This document shows, piece by piece, positions 1-9,693 of a stretch of DNA of 64,000 bases (positions are counted from its first letter, which is position 1; every line of letters starts with the position of its first letter). Source of the DNA: Beverwykella pulmonaria. Its lineage: Eukaryota; Ascomycota; Dothideomycetes; Pleosporales; Melanommataceae. Position numbers and translations under genes: made by a program. The stretch covers positions 4,440,055 through 4,504,054 of the forward strand of contig BCHH01000002.1 of NCBI GenBank assembly GCA_001599595.1, in the 5' to 3' direction. The notes beneath the pieces are model-generated. The model was not told the DNA's origin and did no database searches. It saw only the letters and a program-made list of their open reading frames with translations.

Positions 1-59
1 CGGCATACAAAGCCGTAATCGAAACCCGATCGATGCTCGAAAGAGCTTTCGGAAGAGGA

Positions 60-925
60 GTTTTTGGAAGAGTTTCCCCCCAAATGTGCGTACATCGAGT
101 ACTGAGAGTGTACGGGCGGATCGACAGAGACCGCGGTGGGCGAACAATCGATCAAGGTTCTTCGAAGGGAACGACTCGCTAGGAAGACTGTTCCAGGTCC
201 AGCGGATCCTTCCCCTTCCGAACCCATCGCGGGCTGCTTTGATACGGTTCTATTTCCTCCCGAAATATAGGCTCTCGCTCTTGACAACCCAGATAATAAG
301 CCGTGTCTCGTCCGCCCGTACCTCGGCAAGAGACGCTCAGAACGAGATATCAAGAATCCGCAAACACCTCTCTAAAATTTCACCCACTACATGGACCAGC
401 TAGAGGGACTTGGCCTTGATATCATTGATTTCGCCAATGAGATGGCAATAGGATTAGCCATCATTCACTGGAAAGCACAATTAGATGGAATGGATATGGA
501 GTTTGTGATCGAAGCTCCACAATGGACGCGGACCTCCTTCCTGTCGTACCCTGATTCAAGGCTGTCAAGCCGTTCAGCATCCTAGCGGGCTTCAAGCGGC
601 GGCAGACGCATCTCTGGATGCTCGACTTCGAAAAAGCGGAAAGGTTGGAGCTCCACAATTGGGAACTAGCCTGCTCGAGATTGGTCACTGCGATTACGGC
701 GAATGATCCCTACTTCCCTAATCCATGGCTAGCAAGTGCATCGAAAGAGCGGTATGGAAACAATTCAAGAGATCATACGTGGCTGCTGCGACCGTGATCC
801 TCAAACTCCAGCCACAATTTCCAAGTGAGGCGATGGAATGGCCTTGCGATTTCATAAAGGCCTGGAATAGAAGGGCGGCGGAGCTGCACAAGGATGAAGA
901 GGGCGCATTCATTCAATTCGAATAG
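60..925 (+). pseudogene. DUF3669-type gene, frameshifted and broken
   Basis: Three reading frames in succession carry consecutive pieces of the fungal DUF3669 domain, whose function is unknown. Around 305-335 one frame reads KPCLVRPYLGKRR. From 391 another reads MDQLEGLGLDIIDF, then AIIHWKAQLDG and EFVIEAP, ending at a stop near 583. From about 553 a third frame reads THLWMLDFEKAE and TANDPYFPNPW. From 725 yet another frame gives VWKQFKRSYVAA and the end of the domain, stopping at 923-925. A stop also lies just before the NFTHYMDQ segment. The switches occur within a few bases, too short for introns. The order and spacing of motifs match the family, so this is a decayed gene and not chance ORFs. 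A second decayed copy lies at 45.8-46.6 kb. The 5' end may lie outside the window. Confidence 0.75.
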
Positions 926-947
926 ATCCGAAAGCTATCTTCTGTTG

Positions 948-1170
948 AGGAACATGTTCCTAAATTTACGAAAGTCTTAAATGCTCTAGCACTCTAACAA
1001 CTACGTAGGATTATGCAGACCATGTCCAATCCTTTTCCCTACCTCCTAGACTACAGTATGAGTATGTAGGGGGGTCTATTTTCTTTCCAGGAATATGTTC
1101 CTTAATGTTACTAAAGTGTTAGAACATGCTATAGCAACTACGTAGGGTTTTGCAGACTAAGCTCAATCCC
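948..1170. repeat. two diverged direct repeats of about 85 bp
   Basis: Positions about 948-1036 and 1089-1170 carry the same string of words in the same order: AGGAAYATGTTCC, a TTA-rich stretch, CAACTACGTAGG, then TGCAGAC and CAATCC. I judge them roughly three-quarters identical by eye. The first copy begins with a perfect 12-bp palindrome, GGAACATGTTCC (949-960). They lie just after the broken DUF3669 gene. They may be remnants of a mobile element end or a local duplication; no coding potential is seen. Confidence 0.6.
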
Positions 1171-1327
1171 TTGAAGAGATACACCCTGTTCACTGTGTAA
1201 TTCACACCAAAGAGACACCTGGAAAATCAACTGTATACTTCGCACTCAACTTGCACTTCCCCCCCAAAGGCAACAGGGATAATTGGTAGAAACATGAGGC
1301 GAGGTACAAGAAATCTGATGAGCAATT

Positions 1328-2501
1328 TTACAACTCTTTATGTTCCTGTTGAGCATATATTTCGTCGTCAATCTTAGCAAATGTCCCATGAGCCTCAAGT
1401 CTGTCAATGAAAGCCAAAGTACTTTCAATCGTATCGGAGATATCGCGTGCATACATGGCCGCTCCATATGGCACCACCAACTCGGGATCAATGGAATCGA
1501 AAACTTTAGCGTCGCTATTGCCAATAGCCTTCAGCGTAAGCATCTGGAGTTCAGTGATTGAGGTTGCAGGCGCTGAACCCGTGACAATGATGCCCCTGAA
1601 ATCTTCCCGGAGAGGGTGCATCCATCGACCACGCATGGCCCACTCGACGAATTCGTGCAAGAACGAATATATCTGTTGGGTGTATGCCTCGTCGCCAATA
1701 GTCTACGACCATAAGTCAAAAAGTCAGGTGATTGCTCATTTTTGGAGAACAACGCAGGACAGAGTTCGCAAAGAAATTGGCACCTACATCCCTGGTCGCT
1801 TTTCCACTTTCCTATCCGAACTCTTTCGACATTGCTTTACGATAGCTTGGGAAGAGTCCATTTTCGAAGTCCACTTCCACAAGGTTGATGTCTAGATACT
1901 CCGCCTGGAAGTCGAGCACAAGGACAAGAGTCAGAAGATCGGTGATGTGTGCACATTCTTCTGGAGTTCGACCAAGATTCTCACCACACTGCTCAAGCTC
2001 GTACGCTCGACATGCGGGCTGTGCGATATCACCGACTTTTTTCCAGCCGTCTTTGGTTGCTTGGCCATCTGGAAAGACGGGGCCCATGACCGCGTCAGTG
2101 AACGTGTCGTTGAAGAAATTGGGCACAAATAGAGCGTCATATATAGGTGCCTTGCCCAGGCTCTGGCTCAAATTCTGGCTTACGCTCTGAATCGCGTCGC
2201 GGAATATCGACTTGGCGGCTTCGTAAACGTCGATTTCACGGGGCCGATGAGGCAAGTTCGGTTCCGACTTGTTGTAGTAGTTGGCAATGGCGTTTGTCAT
2301 GTATGCTGTGTAGTTATCACCGCCTGAGAACGGAAACTTGGTGACCTCGATGGTTCCTGATTTGGTCCATCGGGATGCTGTGATGGCTGATGGGCCAATG
2401 ACGAGGGCGTGATTGAATTCGATGTCGTCTTTTGTACAAGAAGCGAAGAGTGAAGTGAAAATGAGGAAGAAAAACGGAATGATGTGGGACTGAGAAGTCA
2501 T
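1328..2501 (-). pseudogene. Hsp70/actin-like ATPase-fold protein with an internal TAG
   Basis: The ATG at 2501 opens a hydrophobic, signal-like N-terminus (MTSQSHIIPFFFLIFTSLF). A protein resembling the divergent fungal Hsp70-like/actin-like ATPases follows, recognised mainly by its C-terminal VVPYGAAMYARD segment. The best model has exon 1 at 2501-1788, an 85-nt intron at 1787-1703 (GTAGGT...TAG), and exon 2 at 1702-1328. Both splice sites are phase 0 and join ATRD to TIGDEAYTQQ. This frame holds one TAG stop at 1814-1812 (minus strand), 24 bases before the donor. No earlier phase-0 donor looks good, so the gene is probably disrupted by a single nonsense mutation; an unusual splice that removes it cannot be excluded. 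Without the stop the protein would be about 362 residues. It ends in HKEL, which resembles an ER-retention signal. The family assignment is moderate. Confidence 0.55.
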
Positions 2502-3353
2502 GATTGAGAGCTAAAGAAAGGGTAGAGTATTGGGAGTTGGACCACATGTGTAGGTGGTGGTCAACATTAAGGAACATGCATATCACCTACCGATTTGCCT
2601 GTGCCACATCCAAGAAACAATCACGTCGTAGTGTTTCAAGAAGTCTACCACGCGCCCTAATTACACGCCGTGCCAGGTGGTCACGGCCGAAATCTGTCGG
2701 GTTTTTTGCGGAAGCGAGCCACTCAGCGGGCTACAGGAAACGAGTGAATCGTCGGCTCCTCATTCACCTTCTTGACCCTTACCTTCTCCATTTACTGTTT
2801 GGACAACAAATAGGCCAAGAGCTATGGCTTGGTCTCCGTGAGATTCCGCAAGAGAAATAACAAACATGATAGAAAGCAAGTCTAAGAACAGGGCAAGAAG
2901 ATCAACGTTGCTCTACTAAACCCTACTGTATCTGCCAGCACGCCTTTTACTATCACCGGAAGATTCATACCTAGATACAGTTTTCCTCCGATGTGGGAAC
3001 ACGCTGTAAATTTGCGCAGCCTGTTTTTCTTGAACGTGATGCGACCCACAGAAACCTGCAGCCGGGGCTGTGCAGCTCAGAATAATTAGCACTCAGCTGT
3101 CTCCACTCACCGCATTGCGCCAGGTGTGACAGGGGACCATGATGAGGTCTAAGCCAGCGTCGTAGAACTTCGATGTTCCTTTATAACTCTGTACCCTCCG
3201 ACTCTTCTCACAATCTCCTAAGCGTTTCCTCTGAAGACTAGGACGATTAAACAATTTCATATCTGACAGAAGGACTTTCGCATTGCAGGAACTATACGCC
3301 AGTTTGATATCCCTTTCTGCACACAGCATAACCAACCCTCCGGCCCTGTTCCA
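2502..3353. other. intergenic, divergent promoters
   Basis: This is the upstream DNA of the Hsp70-like gene on the minus strand and the 417-residue gene on the plus strand. Open frames here (for example 2504-2860) have no recognisable protein and no sensible composition. No RNA gene or repeat was seen. Confidence 0.5.
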
Positions 3354-4607
3354 ATGGCGCACCAAGCCCACAATCTCCCCTGGAGCATCCTCGCCGACAA
3401 CTTCAAATTCGTGCACGCAAACTCGCGGTACCACGACCGCACAAACCTCTACCCCTGCTTCAAGCCCGGACAAGGCAAACAACTCCAACACTTCGCCAAA
3501 GTATTCTCGCGCGTGCTGGCCGACTTCTCCGCCCAAGAGCGCAAATCCTACACCTCACCCGCAGACATCACACCCTTGGAGCTAGACGAGCTCTTCATCC
3601 CCACCGCCAGCGCAGCCCGGATCTCGAAAACGACAGCTCTGCACGAAACGCCTGTCGAGAAAAGGCGTCTTGCATCTTTCTGGATCTACGAGATTGCCGA
3701 ACTTGCGTATCCACATCCCGATCAATCTCTGCGGGAAATGCTGGAGATGCTGAAAACCCTCATGCTGTTCGGAGACATGGAGCCGCTCTTGCGCCTCGCA
3801 GCGCACTCGTGGGTAGACCTGAGCCGCGTGTGGGACTACCCTTACGACGACGGGTTGATCGAGCTCAAAGACACGTTCCTGACCACGTATATCTGCCTCA
3901 ACTTGCTATACCTCAAGCCCGAGCTCTGGGACCCGGCGTCCCGCTGCGAGAAGCTGGCGTCAATGCAGAGACCGCGGACTGCCATGTCGACGTCCAAGTC
4001 CACGCTAGAGAACTGGGATTATAGATTGACAAGCAGTTACCAATGGATGCTGGTGCAGGCTGTGACGAGGCGGGGCGTCGATGAGGAAAGAGTGTGCGCG
4101 TTGCCGCATCAGGAGTTCTTCGGCGTGGACAAAGATACGTTTTCGTCGGGGCTAAGGTGGCAGCGCGATAAATTTGGCCTAGAGCCTATTTCTCAGCTCG
4201 TAGACAGGGGATGCGAGAACCACTACGTCCCCTCCAAGCTCGACATTCCCGCCGTTATCAACATACTGGGAAACAAAGGACTCCCGGCCGAAATCGCGCT
4301 CCAGATCCTCGAGATGGCCTCCTACGACAAGCCGAAGCGGCGACTGCTCGTTGCAGACGACCCCCTGCATCCGCAGAACAGCGAGGAGCTGAAAAAGTAC
4401 CTCAGTTATTGCTGGAGGATGCTAGGCCGCGTGGACATGTTGCTAAAAGCAAACGGGACCTGGATTGATTGGGAGTACGAGGTCACCGAGACGATTTTCA
4501 CGCTCTGGGGCGTGCCATACCCGAAGATGTCGAGGCTGGATCAGCGTTTAGAATTTGAGGACGGGAGGGTGGGGAGTCCGCGTACGGGGTTAAGGACGTT
4601 TATATGA
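3354..4607 (+). CDS. conserved fungal protein of unknown function (417 aa)
   Basis: This is an uninterrupted 417-residue frame with strong coding character and no intron. The protein is soluble, with no signal peptide or membrane segment. It opens with a region containing PWSILADNFKFVHANSRYHD. Near residues 305-320 it has an F-box-like core (LPAEIALQILEMA), followed by ADDPLHPQNSEELKKYLSYC. The F-box resemblance might point to an SCF-type adaptor, but this is only inferred from a short motif and its late position is atypical. The ATG at 3354 is the first in frame after an upstream stop. I do not recognise the family. Confidence 0.8.
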   Translation: MAHQAHNLPWSILADNFKFVHANSRYHDRTNLYPCFKPGQGKQLQHFAKVFSRVLADFSAQERKSYTSPADITPLELDELFIPTASAARISKTTALHETPVEKRRLASFWIYEIAELAYPHPDQSLREMLEMLKTLMLFGDMEPLLRLAAHSWVDLSRVWDYPYDDGLIELKDTFLTTYICLNLLYLKPELWDPASRCEKLASMQRPRTAMSTSKSTLENWDYRLTSSYQWMLVQAVTRRGVDEERVCALPHQEFFGVDKDTFSSGLRWQRDKFGLEPISQLVDRGCENHYVPSKLDIPAVINILGNKGLPAEIALQILEMASYDKPKRRLLVADDPLHPQNSEELKKYLSYCWRMLGRVDMLLKANGTWIDWEYEVTETIFTLWGVPYPKMSRLDQRLEFEDGRVGSPRTGLRTFI

Positions 4608-4994
4608 AGAGAGGTGGATTTACTCTGTGGTTATCACCTTCGACCGACCATGCCAGACATCTAGTGACTTTGCCAAATAGTCTTAAGCAAAGGATAAAGG
4701 GATCGACTTGTCACCCCAAGGCATGCTTCTGTCTGCTAGAAGAACCCGCGCGATAGACTCTTAAGTGCGAGACAACAGCGCAGAACAAGAAGTCACCCGA
4801 AGTTGTCAAGCCAAAACCAGGGAGACGGCTTTAGCCTAACCATGGCATATACTGTATCTGGCCGAGGACGTGGTACGGGATCGTGACATTTCAAGGAGTC
4901 TATGTCGAGCATTTTATAATTGTGTCACACATCACTCAACTTTTCAAAAGGGTTGAAGTAGAAGGGTGGTTGCATTCGATATAAACCCACCCAA
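4608..4994. other. intergenic between convergent genes
   Basis: This 387-bp spacer lies between the 3' ends of the 417-residue gene and the aminotransferase gene. It must hold both polyadenylation regions. No gene or repeat was recognised. Confidence 0.5.
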
Positions 4995-6428
4995 CTATCC
5001 TTTAATATATTTCTTCAGCCCTCTCAGACGTTCCTGCGCCGTCTCAAGCACGTCATCGTTCTTGCAAACCGCAAACCGTAACCAGTCCTCTACGATATGT
5101 GCATTCCCCGGCGTGAAGAACTCGGTTGGCGGGATTGCCGCAACGCCCACCTCTTTGATCAGAAACCACGACAGTTTGAAATCCCGCGGCCGGTCTGCGA
5201 CATGTGGGGGGAACTCGTAGTCGTCTGGCAGCTGGACCTTGGACATGTTGACGAGGACGAAGTAGCCGCCTTCAGGGTCCGAATACGGGAGTCCGAGTTC
5301 ATCCCATATGGCGTTGAATTTGTCCATTTTGCCCTTCATTTCTCGCTTTGATTCTTCCCAGAAGTTGTGTGCGTCGGCTTGCTCGAAACCGATGGCTGTG
5401 GCTTCCTGTAGAGGAGAGACACTGCTGTAGCAGATCCGCGTGTGTGCAGCACTCACGTATTTTATGAGGTGCTCAGGCCCGATCAGCCAGCCTACTCTCC
5501 ACCCTGTCGCGTAGAAGTTCTTGCCTCCTGATCCGACTGTGAGTGTGAGTTTTGCGATCTCGGGTGATAGCGCCGCGACGCGTGTGAAGGGGACGTAGTA
5601 TAGCCGGTCGTACACCTCGTCAGAGAGGATGATGATGTTGTGTTTCACGCAAATGTCGCCAATCGCTTGTAGCTCGTCCCTGGAGAATACCTTCCCAATG
5701 GGGTTGTGTGGTGAGTTGAGCACGATCATCCTCGTCTTAGGGGTAATAGCCTTCCCGAGCTCGGCGAAGTCGATGCTCCATTCTGCTGCTGAAGAGGTCT
5801 TGGTCGCGCCGTCTTTGGGAGGGTGCATGGGCACATAGACGACTTTTCCGCCAGGCATCTCGATGTTGCTGATGTATTGGTCGAAGAAGGGCTCGAAGAC
5901 GATCACCTCGTCGTCCTGTTCCAGGAAGCCCATGAAGGCGCTCAGCATTCCCTCGTTCGCACCCGTTGTGATGGTGACCTCGGTCTCGGGGTTGATGGTG
6001 CGGCCAAAGAAGGGGGAGTAGGCGTTCGCAATGGCTTGCTTCAACCTGGGGCGTCCTTTGGTGGGGGAGTATTGGTTGCAGTCGACTTGGTCGAGCGCGG
6101 ATTTGGCGGCATCGATGACGAATTTGGGCGGGTTGTAGCCAAAGAAGCCCTGCCCCATGTTCACGATGGGCTGCACGGGGGACGCAGCAGCGGCTTCATT
6201 GACGATGGACCTATATTGGTTAGTGTGAGAGGGAGGATTTGTGGGCAAATTGACACACCAGACATCCTGCCTCTGGCCAGCAACTCTCGCTGCTGGCTTG
6301 AAGGGGTCTTCTCGTCGTGCTGTGGCCGACATGGCGCGAAGTGGGGTGAATGTTGACGTGGTGGGGGTTTGGAGGCTCGATATCAGCACTGGGCGGAGTC
6401 GTGAAGCCGAGGATACCAGACTTCGCAT
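4995..6428 (-). CDS. BNA3: kynurenine--oxoglutarate aminotransferase-like, PLP fold type I
   Basis: This is a class I/II aminotransferase of the BNA3/kynurenine aminotransferase type, which converts kynurenine to kynurenate with PLP. Visible motifs are NMGQGFFGYNPP (substrate loop), NSPHNPIGKVF, SDEVYDRLYY and the PLP-lysine segment GSGGKNFYATGWRVGW. Exon 1 is 6428-6259 and exon 2 is 6210-4995. The intron 6258-6211 is 48 nt, divisible by three and free of stops. Splicing joins DVW directly to SIVNEAAAASP, matching the family, and gives 461 residues. The N-terminus is rich in Ser, Arg and hydrophobic residues, like a mitochondrial presequence. A second ATG (MSATARRED, about residue 33) could give a cytosolic form. 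It shares a 411-bp divergent promoter with MGS1. Confidence 0.9.
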   Translation of the reverse strand: MRSLVSSASRLRPVLISSLQTPTTSTFTPLRAMSATARREDPFKPAARVAGQRQDVWCVNLPTNPPSHTNQYRSIVNEAAAASPVQPIVNMGQGFFGYNPPKFVIDAAKSALDQVDCNQYSPTKGRPRLKQAIANAYSPFFGRTINPETEVTITTGANEGMLSAFMGFLEQDDEVIVFEPFFDQYISNIEMPGGKVVYVPMHPPKDGATKTSSAAEWSIDFAELGKAITPKTRMIVLNSPHNPIGKVFSRDELQAIGDICVKHNIIILSDEVYDRLYYVPFTRVAALSPEIAKLTLTVGSGGKNFYATGWRVGWLIGPEHLIKYVSAAHTRICYSSVSPLQEATAIGFEQADAHNFWEESKREMKGKMDKFNAIWDELGLPYSDPEGGYFVLVNMSKVQLPDDYEFPPHVADRPRDFKLSWFLIKEVGVAAIPPTEFFTPGNAHIVEDWLRFAVCKNDDVLETAQERLRGLKKYIKG

Positions 6429-6839
6429 CTCTGTCCAGAGGGAGGTTGAAGGAGAGAAAAGAGAGGGAGTGATGCCCGAGCGAACCGTCAAGTATTCTCA
6501 GATTGCGTGCTCTCTGAGCGACCTCAAAATCCGCGCTATTCCGCCATCAGCCGGAGGTCCGAACATCTGCCGCTGACGGCTGCTGTTTGGTTGCATGCGC
6601 AGGGCGTGCTACCACCCAGAACATATTGGACAGATTAGGAGAGCAACGGTAGTGATATAAACCATTTGACCTTACTTGAGTCCTATTGGCAAGGGTGGAA
6701 GGCTGCAAGCCCAAGGAAGTGCCGAGTTTCTGCCGGATCCGGCGCGCTGGTCGCGTCCTTCCCCAGATTCTGGGCCGTCAATTTATTTACGCGACCGAAC
6801 TGAAGCCTATGATCCACCTCGCAGCCGCACACTCCCGCC
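6429..6839. promoter_or_regulatory. shared divergent promoter of the aminotransferase and MGS1
   Basis: This 411-bp interval lies between two divergent start codons and must contain both promoters. A GATATAAACC string near 6653 is the only TATA-like element seen, placed to serve MGS1. No factor sites are claimed. Confidence 0.5.
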
Positions 6840-8453
6840 ATGGTCGCCTGCCCACTCTGCAATAAGCAAGTTGAGCAGAGATTGATCAACGAACACATCG
6901 ACGACGGCTGCCAGTCCCACGTAATCGAGCAGCAGCAAAACGATGCGCCAGGCAACCCCCATAAACCACATAGCTTCTTCTCTCCCGCGGCCCGCCGAGT
7001 AGCCAGCAGCTCCAACATCAAGCACGGCGTCACACCAACCACTCCTGCCTCGGGCTTTGCACCGCGAATTCCAGAGCGGCCAAGGACTCCTCCAGCCGGT
7101 ACCAAGCGAGCTTTCGGCGAGACCATCGACGGCCAGCCAAATGGCGAGCCTCGTTCTCCGGGCGCCCAGAAGCGGACGAAGCTGGGCGCATTGCAAAAGG
7201 TCGCGCCTCTAGCCGAGCGTATGCGACCGACTTCACTGGACGACGTATGCGGACAACAGGGACTCGTAGGACCCGGTGGGCTGCTACGCAGCTTAGTTGA
7301 GACGGACAAGATACCCTCAATGATCTTATGGGGTGGCCCGGGCACTGGCAAAACTACCATTGCTCGTCTTATCGCGAACACATCGGGCGCCCGGTTCGTG
7401 GAGATCAACAGTACCAGCACGGGTGTCGCGGAAGTGAAGAAGCTATTTGCAGAAGCACTGCAAGAACTGCAGAGTCTGACGCATCGCAAGACCATCATCT
7501 TCTGCGACGAGCTACATCGCTTCTCCAAGTCTCAACAGGACGTCTTCCTGGGGCCGGTCGAGGCAGGGCAGGTTACGTTGATTGCAGCAACAACAGAGAA
7601 TCCATCATTCAAAGTCATCAACGCACTCATCTCCCGATGTCGAATCATCACGCTGTCCAAGCTGGAGGACGACGACTTGGTGAGAATACTGGAACGGGCC
7701 ATGTCAGTTGAGAACTGCACATCGCCATTGTTGGATACGGAAATGTTGCGTTATTTCGCAAGCTTCGCAGATGGGGACGCTCGAGTGGCCCTGAATCTTC
7801 TCGAGCTCGCCATGAGCCTTTCCAAGAAACCCTCTATAACGGCCGCCGACATCAAGAAAGAGCTTACCAGAACACTTGTCTACGACCGTAACGGCGACCA
7901 ACATTACGACACCATTTCCGCACTGCACAAGTCCATCCGCGGATCCAATGCAGATGCCTCCTTATACTATTTAGCACGCATGCTAAAGTCGGGAGAAGAC
8001 CCATTATACATCGCGCGACGGCTCATCGTCGTGGCATCCGAGGATGTTGGGCTGGCAGACAACACGATGCTTCCCCTGGCAACAGCAGCATACGCAGCCT
8101 GCGAGAAGATAGGGATGCCCGAATGTCGGATCAACCTTGCACACACAGTCGTTGCTCTCTGCCAAGCGCCAAAATCCACACGCTCCTACCGAGGACTTGC
8201 CAACGCATTGGCTGCGTTGGATGAGCCAGGAATAGCTGGATTGCCAATTCCGATACATCTGCGGAACGCCCCGACGAAGATGATGAAAGAGATGGGCTAT
8301 GGCGCGGAATATAAATACAACCCAGATTATGTAGAAGGAAGGGTGAAGCAGGAGTACCTTCCCGAGAAGATTAGAGGCAAGACGTTCCTCGAAGACACAG
8401 ATTTCGGTACCAAAGTGGACAAAGATTTGGTCGATAAGCCTTTCTCGCATTGA
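6840..8453 (+). CDS. MGS1: AAA+ ATPase Mgs1/WRNIP1, replication maintenance
   Basis: This intron-less gene encodes 537 residues. An N-terminal ubiquitin-binding UBZ4 zinc finger carries C4, C7, H19 and C24 (CPLCNKQVEQRLINEH). A disordered linker follows, then the AAA+ core: PLAERMRPTSLDDVCGQQ, Walker A GGPGTGKTT (about residue 164), Walker B IIFCDELHRF (about 220), a sensor region with TTENPSF, and the RarA/MgsA C-terminal helical region. The Walker B segment reads DELH where most orthologs have DEIH, a conservative change. Mgs1/WRNIP1 is a DNA-dependent ATPase that binds ubiquitinated PCNA and acts at stalled replication forks in the nucleus. It is divergent from the aminotransferase gene. 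Confidence 0.95.
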   Translation: MVACPLCNKQVEQRLINEHIDDGCQSHVIEQQQNDAPGNPHKPHSFFSPAARRVASSSNIKHGVTPTTPASGFAPRIPERPRTPPAGTKRAFGETIDGQPNGEPRSPGAQKRTKLGALQKVAPLAERMRPTSLDDVCGQQGLVGPGGLLRSLVETDKIPSMILWGGPGTGKTTIARLIANTSGARFVEINSTSTGVAEVKKLFAEALQELQSLTHRKTIIFCDELHRFSKSQQDVFLGPVEAGQVTLIAATTENPSFKVINALISRCRIITLSKLEDDDLVRILERAMSVENCTSPLLDTEMLRYFASFADGDARVALNLLELAMSLSKKPSITAADIKKELTRTLVYDRNGDQHYDTISALHKSIRGSNADASLYYLARMLKSGEDPLYIARRLIVVASEDVGLADNTMLPLATAAYAACEKIGMPECRINLAHTVVALCQAPKSTRSYRGLANALAALDEPGIAGLPIPIHLRNAPTKMMKEMGYGAEYKYNPDYVEGRVKQEYLPEKIRGKTFLEDTDFGTKVDKDLVDKPFSH

Positions 8454-9693
8454 CCGACAATGAGAGATCCCGAGATTCAGCAAAGCCAAAAATCAGATGC
8501 CTTAGTCCTCATTTCGAGAGAGCTGGACCCCTTGAAAAATTGACGAGTGAGCGCCACAAACGGTTGGCTGGCGGATATATCCAGAGGCGTTGGAGAAGGG
8601 GGCGTTGGAGTAGAGGGCGTTGAAGTCCACAGAGCCTCATATCTGCAGTCCACGTAAGAGTATAGCGAATGACTTTGTATTGATGAATGCGATACCCCAG
8701 CATCATTTATCCCTCATCCTTTATACTCCCGCTCTGTCCTGCGTTTCTACCACACCATCTGCGGCACTGACTGTCTTCCCAGAACCCGTGAGAACCTTGA
8801 CACGAGCAAGCACAACATCCCAAACACCAAAAATAAATTCCACTAACTGCCTCTGGAATAGAAGGCGAGGACTGATCTGCAGATCTTAGCCCCCACAGCT
8901 TGTTACAACGCCAAGAGCTGGCTTGACCAGCACTGTTCAGCTGCTTCGTATTTCATTTCTTGAAACCCTCCAGCATACGAGTTTTCCTTAAGTTTGTCTG
9001 CAGCCAGACTTCATGTCATAGGCCAAGTTTTCGTATTTCTCACCCAACAGCCCATCGGAAAGCGAAGTAGCCAATGGTGGGAAATCGGCAGTGGTACAAA
9101 GCCCTTTTTATCCATACACCAATGTCATTAATGAGGGGATTGGAGTGCTTTTGTGAGTACGTGCAACAAAGATGACAGTGAAGGGAGACCGTAAAGAAGC
9201 AATACTGGCAAGATGTTCCTGAAGCCGGATGTGCAGATAGGCGAGCATAGTCTTTCTATATTCACTATTGTCTACCAACCAATATTCATGAGAGGATGTT
9301 CTAAGGCCTCCCACCATTACATTCTTCCCTCACCGCAATATCGAAAGTCCCGAAAGAGGCACCACAGCAGCCACTCTTCATCTCCACCTGTATCATGGCA
9401 GGTGTATTGCTATTTAATGTGCAGGGTTACTTGCATTCCGGACCCAACCCAGACCTATCATGCATGACCATATCCCGGCAATATTCTCGTGTCTGGAAGA
9501 TCTTGTTCCTAATAATGGAGCTCTATCTTGGCCCTAGCACTAGGAAAAGCGTGGGGAGAGGCGGGAATGTGTTTAAAATCACAGGGACCCCGGACCTCAT
9601 GACTTTTGGGTGGGAGCTGATCCCTTAAACCTCAATCGTGAGCATCTTGTTGAATTTGAAGACGACGATTGAACCACAAGGCAAGCAGACAAG
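8454..9693. other. 1.2-kb intergenic stretch
   Basis: No convincing gene was seen. Around 8586-8625 the word GGCGTTGGA (last copy GGCGTTGAA) occurs three times at about 15-16-bp spacing, a small imperfect repeat. The short frames here lack recognisable domains and splice partners. The 3' part is presumably the promoter of the following membrane-protein gene. Confidence 0.5.

Noticed and set aside
2504..2860. 118-codon plus-strand frame after the Hsp70-like gene
   Set aside because: No domain, no splice partner, poor protein composition; lies in a divergent promoter region.
6683..7528. 281-codon minus-strand frame opposite MGS1
   Set aside because: Mirror of the strongly conserved MGS1 coding frame; its Ser/Cys-rich composition is typical of an antisense shadow.
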